NCBI GenBank assembly: GCA_014155875.1
Contig: JACEFZ010017886.1
Location: forward strand, 1-64,000
Reading direction: 5' to 3'
Source: Cepaea nemoralis
Taxonomy: Eukaryota > Mollusca > Gastropoda > Stylommatophora > Helicidae
Length of the DNA stretch: 64,000 bases
Shown: positions 25,380 to 36,289 of the stretch, piece by piece
Numbering within the stretch: position 1 is the first letter of the stretch
How the letters are laid out: each line of letters begins with the position of its first letter
Translations under genes and position numbers: made by a program
The notes under the pieces: model-generated
What the model saw: the letters and a program-made list of their open reading frames with translations, nothing else
Told to the model about the DNA's origin: nothing
Database searches by the model: none

Positions 25380-25845
25380 ACGTTTACCAACATTTTATTT
25401 GACGATGCTGATTCGCCCACTGCAGTCGGTTCTGGCGATGCCGGTCCCTAAGAACAGGACCTTTGTGGGGGTCTTTTAGCTCAAAGACCAAGGTCGTGCA
25501 GCCGGTTCTGTGTTGACCGTTTGATCTAAAATTCGACGAGCCCTTGACATTGACTGGATTGTGGAGGACGCAGATGCAACTCGATTCCTAAGATGACACA
25601 GCCGTATGAAGCGGTCTTCGGCAGCAATTGTGATTCTGGGTCTTCCACTGCGCGGCCGGTATGCCACTGAGCCAGTTTCTTGAAATCGCTTCCAAATGCA
25701 AATAATTGTGCTTTTAACCACATTAAACACTCTGGCTATTACACTTTGTGACTGTCCAGCCTGTAAACGTCCAATGATGTGAGTCGTTGTCCTGTATTGA
25801 GGTGAGCTATACTTGCGCATTTAATTTTGAACTGAATTTATTCGA
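25380..25845 (-). pseudogene. Tc1-like transposase, N-terminal remnant
   Basis: Minus-strand frame: HIIGRLQAGQSQSVIARVFN, STIICIWKRFQETGSVAYRP, RSGRPRITIAAEDRFIRL, CHLRNRVASASSTIQS, ILDQTV. This is the paired-type DNA-binding domain with the GRPR AT-hook of Tc1/mariner transposases. It starts at an ATG (25820) and loses the family after ~residue 98. The DDE catalytic domain is missing. Terminal inverted repeats could not be defined by eye. Confidence 0.85.
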
Positions 25846-26204
25846 GGAGCTTCAAACTGTTATAGGCATTCAATAATATGATATAATTTTGTGTTCAGTA
25901 AGTTTCACAGGGTTATCATGAAACTGTCACGAGTTATTGTCAAAATTGTTGTTTTCATCTTGACGTCTTTCATTTCTTTCATGACCTCACGAATCGTGAA
26001 GTGAGTATAATTCAGGTAGCCACGAGAAGTTAATGACCAGATAGACACAGTCGATAGGTTGACTGATGTCCAATCAGCGAATATCATTTATAAAAGTAAC
26101 ACCAAAAATGTTTTTTTTAACAGTATAGATGAAAGATTTGTAGAAAGAGCGATAAAGAAAGACAGCTAGAGAAAATTCTTGAGTCATGAATTGACACATG
26201 CCAT
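25846..26204. other. Non-coding, possibly residual Tc1 flank
   Basis: AT-rich sequence to the right of the transposase start; no inverted repeat partner of the left side found. Confidence 0.4.
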
Positions 26205-26280
26205 TGGAGATTGCAAGATGTTGAGAAGCATGATCGCCCACGCCAGTTGGCGAGGCACTTGATGATAATTATGACACTAA
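26205..26280 (+). pseudogene. LINE C-terminal scrap
   Basis: Reads RSMIAHASWRGT then stop, with a GATGATAATTATGA-like tail. This is the last ~15 residues of an F-like LINE protein (compare 'MTAHAHRHDT' at 58420). Confidence 0.45.
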
Positions 26281-26870
26281 TGTAAAATCACAATTAAGAA
26301 GAGAATATTTCTTATTTCATCATCATCATCAAAAAGCCAAATAATCGGGACAATTCTCTGGTATCCAATTGTATGAGTCCGGCTCAAGTCCAAAGACGCG
26401 TTGACCAGGAAACGTGCATCTACATGACACTGAACCCGAGCCAAGGTCTTGACAGGCAGACTACTCTGCCACGCGATTCTTACAAGATGAAAAGAGGTGA
26501 GAAAATTGAAACTCAGCTGTACAAACAAGAATGCATCTGAAAAATATTAAAGAACTCAGTCTGACTTGGATTTGTAACTTATTGGGGTATACATTGCTCG
26601 ATAAAATTGTGTATTGGATGTCTGTATGACATGTCTGTGTTTTACAGCTCTTATAATCTAGGTGTAGCTCCTTTGCTACCGGTGTAGGATGGAGTCTGCA
26701 ACCGGCGGACTGTTAGAGCATTGCTTTGCTGAACCGGCAGCTTCTGCAACTTGTCTTGTTCAAAACGTATTGTTGTTACCTTTCACCTGGAATAAACTAG
26801 AGTGGCCGAGAAAGGGATCATGCCGCATGGGCAACACATAATCTCTAAATTCAGTCCAGGCTTTGTGCTA
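26281..26870. other. Non-coding, no gene recognised
   Basis: Unique-looking sequence with short (ATC)n at ~26320. Confidence 0.4.
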
Positions 26871-27300
26871 TGAAGAGGTATAACTATATTTTGCAAATTA
26901 TCGTCTGTCAAGACGGTACGGTGCCAGTCAGTCAATATGTTTGTCTGTTAACTCTTTTGTGTTTTATTTTAACTCAAACCCTAGACAGTTGTCTGTCATA
27001 CATTTATACACACATTTACTTACACGTTCACACATACATTTCTCTAGTCGTTTACTAGAACCAAGCGATGACTAGGAATCTACAACCATGGTCAGGCTGC
27101 GAGAACAGCAAGTTAAAAGAGGTGTGGCCAAACAAGAACACTACGCAGGAAGCCAAAGATGAGTGATAAACCAAACACAGAACTGGTGTCGTGAGCCGCT
27201 ACACGCTGCGGGATTTACTGAGGAGGGCATCCGAGCACGTATGGACTGAATGGTTCGATGTGCAATGAGGATGATCTGTCGACTAACTAAGCAACATACT
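26871..27300. repeat. Fragments of dispersed retroelement 3' ends
   Basis: A 'tatcgtctgtcaagacg' hairpin motif at ~26899-26915 recurs at ~61053 downstream of LINE H. A 40-bp segment at 27251-27290 is identical to 63232-63271 inside the 34-bp array. These look like 3' ends of non-LTR elements; no protein. Confidence 0.5.
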
Positions 27301-28044
27301 TTACGGTATGTAATAACTATGCATACATACATATCGTTGAAGTAATAATACTTACATTATGAGTTGCTAAGTGTCACCAAGATTAATTATCAAATACGAA
27401 ACAAGAATATAGTGAAACAAAATCTGATCTGGTCATTTGCTAGCGCTAAGGAACAGCCTGATCAGTGTTCGATGGCTAGAACATCCATGGCGACTTTTAC
27501 AACATCATGGAAGATGACAGGCATGTGACTCTCGGAAGATGCAGATCAGTCATCGTTATCTTCCTGGGGACAGCGCAGTTTTACAGAACCCCCATGGTCT
27601 TCTTGCTATAAACACGTTTTCTTTTTCCTGTTCTTCTTTGTTTTTCAGCGGTTATATCTGGCTTTTGTGCACGCCATATTTCATCAGTCTAATCTTCATC
27701 TTGTGGTTCATGAGTATTTCAAATCTATTTTCTCTGGAGCTTTTATTAATATGCCATCGTCTCGCTCTGCGATGTTCACCACATGCGTCTATGTAGCATC
27801 TTTGTTGAAGCCGGGATGGCGTAAAGGACTTCTGATTGTTGCAGTAAATTCTAAATTATAAGACGACACTTGGCCAAGGAGGAACACATTGTCTACTAGC
27901 CCGGCTGTTGAATTAATTATTGACTACACACCATGTATTGCAATGACTGTCAAAGGTAGAAACTAAATAATTAACCGTCTTGTGGCAGAGGCACAATTCA
28001 CGCATGACCTCTTTCAGTTATACAACTACCAGACTGTTAATAAA
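27301..28044. other. Non-coding, no gene recognised
   Basis: Two overlapping short frames near 27539-27861 lack motifs. Confidence 0.4.
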
Positions 28045-28450
28045 ATGTCATCATCATCATCATCATAATCATCATCATTAAGTGCCCTTCCAACTGCCGT
28101 TGGCTTTCATGTCTCTCCACAGATCTCGGTTTTTTTTTTTTTTGGTGTTCTGGATCAACTCTGCTGATGATATTCCTCCACGACACGGTCTCAATCCACC
28201 CATCATTATTTCTCTTAGTCGGCCTCTGTCTCTCTTCCTCTTGATCTTTAAAACTGTCACGATGTTCCCCAATGCCTCTCTTCTCATCACATGACCAAAG
28301 AAAGCCGTTTGTCTCTCTATTATTGTTGTATATAATGGTCTAGCTTTATTAGCCTCTTTCGGGCAATCGTTGTTAGTTACTTCAGCAGCCCAAGGAATTC
28401 GCAATATTCGTCTGAGGAACCAATCTATGTTGCTTCCAAGTTCTTCATAA
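28045..28450 (-). pseudogene. LINE Q C-terminal fragment with (ATG)n tail
   Basis: Minus strand: RQTAFFGHVMRREALGNIV, KIKRKRDRGRLREIMM, ISSAELIQNT, NRDLWRDMKANGSWKGT, stop at 28078, followed at the left by a (CAT)n tail. This matches the FGHVMRRE..E ... GR ... DR..WR pattern of LINE C-termini. A T-rich run (encoding KKKK) interrupts the last part. A related scrap lies at 48355-48425. Confidence 0.75.
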
Positions 28451-28711
28451 TTTGTTCATTACATTCCGAGATCCACTGGCATACAGCAAAACAGGTTCCA
28501 TATAGCATTTTAGCACTCTCTTTCTTACATTTAGTTATAGTGAATTATTGCATAAGATACTTTTCATGTTCTGAAAAATGCATAGTCATACATATGAAGA
28601 CTCAAGAGGTATAACGCTGGTAAAAGACATTGTGTTTAATGCACGATTCCCTAGTTCTTAAAAAGAGAAGATTTTTGTTTTTTTTGTTTTGTTACCAATG
28701 TTGATCTGCAA
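28451..28711. other. Non-coding, short
   Basis: Possibly decayed LINE Q upstream sequence; not resolvable. Confidence 0.35.
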
Positions 28712-29165
28712 CCAGTCTGTCAATCATTCACTCAGGTGCCGTCTTCACAATGAAGGTTGGCTGCAATGGATCTCCAGCACTGTCTGTCAGACTGCTGTTG
28801 TTTCATCTGTTAATGTTACCTACCCACTTATATCGTTGTCTACGTCTTACTCGCTCGCCTTCATCCTTACCCTCCAGTATAGTTTTCATAATAGTGTCAT
28901 GTCTTTAACTAGGCTGAAATATTTAACGTGCCTATTTTTTGTTATTTATTTTATCAACTCTCTTTTCATTTCCAGTTTTTCTACAACTACTGTACTTGAT
29001 TGTTTTTGATTCCAAGACATATGACACATTCGACTGTATATCCACAGCTCCAGGGCCTCAACTCGTCTTTCTAATTGCTTGATTATTGCTCAGGTTTCCA
29101 TGTCTTATAGTAGTGCTGAGTACACGTAACATTTGACAATTCCCATTTTAAAGTGTTTTTCTATA
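28712..29165 (-). pseudogene. LINE G C-terminal fragment, reverse orientation
   Basis: The reverse complement matches 52190-52582 of LINE G (for example 'ggtgccgtct' plus 'tcacaatgaaggttggctgc' at the 3' end). Frameshifted and AT-drifted, so no long frame remains. Confidence 0.7.
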
Positions 29166-29217
29166 ATTGAGGACAATTAATCATCTCTTGTAGTCGAGTG
29201 TTGTCTGATGGCGCATT

Positions 29218-29468
29218 TTATCCAGTTGTTACAGCATTCATAGACTACCTACATATCAATATATCCAGTTGTTACAACATTATTAGAATACTTATATATC
29301 TATCCAGTTGTTACAACATTATTTGACTACGTACATATCAATCTATCCAATTTTTACAACACTCATAGAGTACCTACTTATCTATCTATCCAATTGTTAC
29401 AACATTATTACGGTACTTACACATCTATCTATCCAGTTGTTACACCATTCTACGACTACTTACATATC
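29218..29468 (+). repeat. 43/86-bp satellite, block 1 (degenerate)
   Basis: About six diverged 43-bp units with the core 'tatccagttgttacaacat' and 'ctacttacatatctatc'. It is separated from block 2 by a reverse LINE AB end. Confidence 0.8.
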
Positions 29469-30255
29469 AAAATCAAATCAAATCAAATCAAATCAACTTT
29501 ATTAGGGTCACAAATTGGGCGCGCAGGCCCGTCTTACATTCGGCCCTTCCAATCACTCGTCTTTCATTCATCAAGAGCATTATACATTTACATAGGAAGA
29601 AAAAAAAACATAGTGAAATGAATGTTGTAAACATAAACAAGACTTATTACCATGTTATGAGGCCCATCTCCCACTTATCCATACATCACCCCACCCACAC
29701 ACACACCCCCACCTACCCACACACGCGCACACCAGGGACACATACATACCCACCCAACCGACCCATCCCCCTCGCGCACATCCCCCACCCACACACACTG
29801 CCCTCACCTGATCCCCCCAACCAAAACACACTCGCCACCCACAAACATTCCCCCACTAACCCACACATCCCACGCCCATCCACATCCTAACCCACACATC
29901 CTCTCCCCACCAACACCTCAAACCACCCATCCCCCAGCCACATCTGCATCGACTACATATTCCCCACCCACGCACACAATCCCCCACCAACCCACACATC
30001 GCACATCCACTCACACATCTCCACAACATACACACACATCCCCACCAACTGACATGTCCCTACCCCCCCCCCCCCACACACACACACACATCTCTCTAAC
30101 CACCCATACATCCCCAAACCACTCACACACACCCCACCACCCACACATACAACTTCCACCCACCCACACGTGCCTTAACCCAATCCCCCACCACACAATC
30201 CCCCACCCGCACATCACATACACCCCACTACCACGCAATATTCCCAACCCACGCA

Positions 30256-30293
<38 letters not shown>

Positions 30294-30494
30294 CCCTCAC
30301 CAACACATCCCCACTTACACACCAAACACATATCCCCCACCCAGATACCACACAATATTCCCACCCACACCCACACAGATACCCTTACCCATCCACCCCA
30401 CATTCCCCCACTCACACACCACAAAACACACACATACCTCACCCACACAATATCCCCAACAAACACACCACACACCTCTCCCCACCCACACACG
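29469..30494 (-). mobile_element. LINE AB 3' end in satellite (copy A3)
   Basis: The minus strand ends in the conserved block and a (TTGAT)n tail at the left. The rest is ~850 bp of CA-rich (GT-rich on the minus strand) minisatellite-like sequence with 'ccccacccacacaca' units. Both flanks are 43/86-bp satellite. Confidence 0.85.
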
Positions 30495-31893
30495 CATATC
30501 TATCTATCTATCGCATATCTATCTATCGAGTTATTACAACATTACTCCACTACATACATATCTTTCTATCCAGTTGTTACAGCATCCTAAGACTACTTAC
30601 ATACCTATCTATCAAGATATTACAACATTATTACACTACATACATATCTTTCTATCCAGTTGTTACATCCTTAGACTACTTACATAACTATATATCGAGA
30701 TATTACAACATTATTACACACCATACATATCTTTCTATCCAGTTATTAAACCATTCGGAGACTACTAACATATCCATCTATCGAGATATTTCAACATTAT
30801 TACACTACATACATATCTTTCTATCCAGTTGTTACAACATCCTTAGACTACTTACATATCTATCTATCGAGATATTACAACATTATTACACTACATACAT
30901 ATTTTTCTATCCACTTGTTACAACATCCTTAGACTACTTAAATATCTATCTATCGAGATATTACAAACTTATTACACTACATACATATCTTTCTATCCAC
31001 TTGTTACAACATCCTTAGACTACTTACATATCTATCTATCGAGATATTACAAACTTATTACACTACATACATATATTTCTATCCAGTTGGTACAACATCC
31101 TTTGACCACTTACATATCTATCTATCGAGATATTACAACATTATTACACTATACACATGTCTTTCTATCCAGTTGTTACAACATCCTTAGGCAACTTACA
31201 TATCTATCTATCGAGATATTACAACATTATTACACTACATACATATCTTTCTATCCAGTTATTACAACATCCTTAGACTACTTACATAACTATATATCGA
31301 GATATTACAACATTATTACACACCATACATATCTTTCTATCCAGTTATTAAACCATTCTGAGACTACTAACATATCCATCTATCGAGATATTTCAACATT
31401 ATTACACTACATACATATCTTTCTATCCAGTTGTTACAACATCCTTAGACTACTTACATATCTATCTATCGAGATATTACAACATTATTACACTACATAC
31501 ATATCTTTATATCCACTTGTTACAACATCCTTAGACTACTTAAATATCTATCTATCGAGATATTACAACATTATTACACTACATACATATCTTTCTATCC
31601 ACTTGTTACAACATCCTTAGACTACTTACATTTCTATCTATCCAGATAGTACAACATTATTACACTACATACATATCTTTCTATCCAGTAGATATAACAT
31701 CCTTAGACTACATACATATCTATCCATCGAGATATTACAACATTATTACACTACATACATATCTTTCTATCCAGTTGTTGCAACATCCTTAGACTACTTA
31801 CATATCTATATATCGAGATAGTACAACATTATTACACTACATACATATCTTTCTATTCAGTTGTTACAACATCCTTAGACTACGTATATATCT
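30495..31893 (+). repeat. 86-bp satellite, block 2
   Basis: About 16 tandem copies with an exact 86-bp period (the 'gatattac' motif starts at 30871, 30957, 31043, 31129). Each copy is two related 43-bp halves: one with 'cgagatattacaacattatt', the other with 'ccagttgttacaacatcctt'. Frames through it are incidental. Confidence 0.95.
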
Positions 31894-33797
31894 AAAGTGT
31901 GGGAGTTTGATCATAATAGTAGGTTGGGGGATCGGGGGATGTGTGTGTGTGGGTGGATTCGTGATGTGTGTGGGTGGGCGGGGTGGGTTTGTGTGGGTGG
32001 GTGGGGGATTTGTGTGTAGGTGCGTGCGAGATGTATGGGTGTATGGGGAGATGTGTTTGTGAGTGGGGATGTGTGTTTGTCTAGGTGGTTGTGGGTGAGT
32101 GGGTGGAGGAGGATATGTTGGTGGATGATTGATGGTGGGTTATGGGATGGGTGGGGGTATATGTGTGGGTGGGGAGATGTGGGTGTGGGGATATGTGGTG
32201 GGTGGGAGATGTGTGCAGGTGGGGGTGGTTGTGGGTTTGGGGATGTGTATGTGGGTGTGGGATGTTTGGGTGGATGGGTGGGGAGTGTGTGTGGGTGAGA
32301 GATGTGTGGGTGAATGTGTGTGGGGGATGTGTGTGGGTTGGGGAGAGGTGCGTGATGAGTGTGGGTGATGGATTTGGCGATGTGTGTGTGGGTGGGGGAT
32401 ATGTCTGGCTGGGTGGGGTGTGTGTGGCTGGATGGAGGATGTATGTGTGGGTAGTGAGGGTGACTGTAGTTGGGGGATGTGTGGATGGGTAGGAGATGTG
32501 TGGATAGATGTGTGTGTGGGTGAGGGATGTGTCTTTGGGATGTGTGTGGGTGTGGTATTGTGTGGGAGGGGAGCTGGGTGTGGATAAATGATGTTTGTGT
32601 GGGTAAGTGAAGGTGTGGTTGGGTTTGTGGGTGGGTGAATGATGTGTGTGAGGGTGGGGGATGTTTGCTTAGATGGGTGGTTGGGATGTGTGAGTGTGGG
32701 TGGGTAGATAGGAGATGTATGTGTTGATGAGTGGGTAAGGGACGTGTGGGTGTTAGTGGTTGAGGGATAAGTACGTGTGTCTAGGGATGTGTGAGGGGAT
32801 GAATGTATGGGTTGTGTGTGCGTGGATGGGAGGTGTGTGTTTGTGAATTGGGAATGTGTTGGTGGGTGGGGATGTGTGTGAGGGATGTTTGTATGGGTGG
32901 GGAGATTGTGCGTGGGTGGGGATGTGTGTGTATATGGGTAAGGGTGTGTGGTTAAGGGATGTGTGGCTGGGGGAATGGGTGGATGGAGGACGTGTGGTTG
33001 GGTGGAGGATGTGTGGTTGGGTAGAGGATGTGTGGGTGGGTGATTGTATATGAGTAAGGGTGTGTGGTTAAGGGATGTTTGGTTGGGGGATAGGTGGGTA
33101 GAGGATGTGTGGGTGGGTAGAGGATATGTGGGTGGGTGAGTGTGCGCAGGTTAGGAGATGGTGGGGGATGTTTGTAGGTATGGGCTCGGGATAAGTGAGT
33201 GGGCTGGGGGAGATGGGAGATTATGTGGGTGAGTGCGGAATTTGTGTGTGGGTAGGTGCGGAATATGTGAGTTGACGGGGAGATGTGTGTGTGGCTGAGG
33301 AATGTATGTTTGGTTGGGTGGTTGGAGGTGTGTGGGTGGAGGAGGATATTGGGTGAGTGATTGTTGGTGGGAAATGGGACGGGTAAAGGATATGTGAGTG
33401 GGTGGGGAGATGTGTGTAGGTGGGGGATGTGTGGGTTATTGAATGTATGTGTGCTTGGGGTGTGGGTGGATGGGATGTGTGGTGGATGAGAGGTGTGTGT
33501 GGGTAGGGAGATGTGTAGGGATGTGGTGGATGGGTGGGGGAATGTATTGTATGTGTGTGTGGTTGGGTGGGGGAGTTGGAGTGAATGGGGGATGTGTGGG
33601 TGGGTGGTGGATGTGTCTTATAACATAGTAATATGCACTGTTTATGTTTACAAAATTCATGTGACAATGTTTTTTTCCTATGCACTGTTCATGAAAGAAA
33701 GATGAGTGATTGGAAGGGCCGAATGTAAGACGGGCCTGCGTGCCCAATTTGTTACCCTTTGAAAATAAAGTCTGTTCGTTCGTTCGTTCGTTCGTTC
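31894..33797 (+). mobile_element. LINE AB 3' end in satellite (copy A4)
   Basis: Starts 'aaagtgtgggagtttg', inside the linker region of LINE AB (compare 39773-39790). Then ~1.7 kb of GT/GGGT-rich sequence ('gtgggtggggatgtgt'-like units), a 60-bp spacer, the conserved block (gggccgaatgtaagacgggc) and a (GTTC)n tail. Joining the two flanks restores the satellite unit at its TATC run. Confidence 0.85.
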
Positions 33798-34104
33798 TAT
33801 CTATCGAAACATTACAACATTATTACACTACATACATATCTTTCTATCTAGTTGTTACAACATCCTTAGACTACTTACATATCTATCTATCGAGATATTA
33901 CAACATTATTACACTACATACATATCTATATATCCAGTTGTTCCACTATTCTGAGACTACTTACATATCTATCTATCGAGATATTACAACATTATTACAC
34001 TGCATACATATCTTTCTATCCAGTTGTTACAACATATTTAGACTACTTACATATCTATCTATCGAGATATTACAACATTATTACACTACATACATATCTT
34101 TGTA
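33798..34104 (+). repeat. 86-bp satellite, block 3
   Basis: About 3.5 units of the same 86-bp dimer, between two LINE AB ends. Confidence 0.9.
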
Positions 34105-35629
34105 TGTATGGGGTGTGTGGGATGTTTGTGGGTTGGGGGAGGGGTGCGTGTTGGGTGTGGGTGATGGATTTGGGGATGTGTGTGTTGGTGGGGGATATGT
34201 CTGGCTGGGTGGGGGGTGTGTGTGGCTGGATGGAGGATGTATGTGTGGGTAGTGAGGGTGATTGTAGTTGGGGGATATGCTGATGGGTAGGAGATGTGTC
34301 AGGAGATGTGTGTTTGGGTTAGGGATGTGTCTTTGGGTTGTGTGTGGGTGTGGTGTTGTGTGGGAGGGGAGCTGGGTGTGGATTAAGGATGGTGTGTGGG
34401 TGGGTGGGGGTGTGGTTGGGGGTGCGGGTGGGTGAAGGATGTGTGTGAAGGATGTGTGTCAGGGTGGGGGATGTGTGTTTATATGGGTGGTTGGGCTGCG
34501 TGAGTGTGGGTGGGTAGATAGTAGATGTATGTGTTGATGAGTGGGTGAGGGATGTGTGGGTGTTAGTGGTTGAGGGATAAGTACGTGTGTCTAGAGATGT
34601 GTAAGGGGATGTGTGTATTGGTTAGGGATGTGTGTGTGGGTTGTGTGTGTGTGTCGATAGGAGGTGTGTGTTTGTGAATTGGGGATGTGTTGGTGGGTGG
34701 GGATCTGTGTGAGGGATGTGTGTATGGGTGGGGAGATTGTGTGTGGAGTGGGGATGTGTGTATATGGGTAGGGTTGTGTGGCTGGGGGATGGGTGGGAGG
34801 AGGATGTGTGGTTGGGTAGAGGATGTGTGGGTGGGTGATTGTATATGAGGAAGGGTGTGTGGTTAAGGGATGTTTGGTTAGGTGATGGGTGGGTAGAGAA
34901 TGTGTGGGTGGGTAGAGGATATGCGGGTGGGTGAGTATGTGTAGGTTAGGAGATGGTGGGGGATGTTTGTAGTGGTGGTCTCGGGATCTGTGAGTGGGTT
35001 GGGGGAGATGGGAGATTATGTGGGTCGGTGCGGAATTTGTGTGTGGGTAGGTGCGGGATATGTGAGTTGGCCGGGAGATGTGTGTGTGCGTGGGGGATGT
35101 TTTGCTGAGGAATGTGTGTTTGGCTGGGTGCTTGGAGGTGTGTGGGTGGAGGAGGATATGTGGGTGAGTGATTATTGGTGGGTAATGGGTTGGGTAGAGG
35201 ATATGTCAGTGGGTGGGGAGATAAGTGTAGGTGGGTGGATGTGTGTGGGTGGGGGATGTGTGGGTTGGGGAATGTAGGTGTGCTTGGGGTGTGGGTGGAT
35301 GGGATGTGTGGTGGGTGAGAGGTGTGTGTGGGTGGGGAGATGTGTAGGTGTAGGGATGTGTTGGATGGGTGGGTGAATGTATTTGTGTGTGGGTTATGTG
35401 TGTGGTTGGGTGGGGGAGTTGGAGTGAATGGGGGAAGTGTGGGTCGGTGGTGGATGTGTCTCATAACATAGTAATATGCATTGTTTATAAAATTCATTTA
35501 ACAATGTTTTTTCCTATGCACTGTTGATGAAAGAAAGATGAGTGATTGGAAGGGCCGAATGTAAGACGGGCTTGCGTGCCCAATTTGTTACCCTTTGAAA
35601 ATAAAGTCTGTTCGTTCGTTCGTTCGTTC
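34105..35629 (+). mobile_element. LINE AB 3' end in satellite (copy A5)
   Basis: GT-rich zone, conserved block and (GTTC)n tail as in copy A4, to which it is highly similar over long stretches (for example around 32340-33240 versus 34130-35050). It is 5'-truncated inside the GT-rich zone. Confidence 0.85.
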
Positions 35630-35980
35630 TATCTGTCAATTAGTTACAACATCCTTAGACTACTTACATATCTATCTATCGAGGTATTACAACATTATTA
35701 CACTACATACATATCTTTCTATCCAGTAGTTACAATTCCTTAGACTACTTACATACCTATCTATCGAGATATTACAACATTATTACACTACATACATATC
35801 TTTCTATCCGGTTGTTACAACATCCTTAGACTACTTACATATCTGTCTATCGGGATATTACAACAATATTACATTACATACATATCTATCTATCCAGTTC
35901 TTACGACATTATTACACTACATACATATCTATCTTTCCAGTTGTTACAACATCCTTAGACTACTTACATATCTGTCTATG
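35630..35980 (+). repeat. 86-bp satellite, block 4
   Basis: About four units, the last ones diverged; ends at ~35980 where unrelated sequence begins. Confidence 0.9.
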
Positions 35981-36289
35981 AACCCGTGCTCATGGCATTA
36001 CCAGCGCAGTCTGTTATCGACTTCGTTAGTGCGGCCGTCATGTCAACGTCTATTATGTGGATTTATTTTTGAGCTGTTCTAGTGACTGTGAACATCCAGG
36101 ATCTGCAACAGGTAGCAGCGAACCGCCGGACATTGAGAGCCATGACTTCTACCCTATGCTCCGCCTTAAGCTCAAGAGGAATGACTGACTAACTAAGTGA
36201 CTGCAAGGAGTTCCCCGATTGACATTTCTGTCTATTACGTTTAAAACAATGGAATCAACAAATCATATCCTTTTTTAAATGTTCGTGTA
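35981..36289 (+). other. Possible retroelement 3' scrap
   Basis: A short frame (HDFYPMLRLKLKRND then stop) with a 'tgactgactaactaag' tail-like end at ~36185-36200 suggests a truncated element end. Family not recognised. Confidence 0.3.

Noticed and set aside
29218..35980. Open frames of 60-178 codons in the 86-bp satellite and GT/CA zones
   Set aside because: 86 is not a multiple of three, compositions are extreme (His-Thr-Pro, Gly-Val-Trp) and the frames follow the repeat units.
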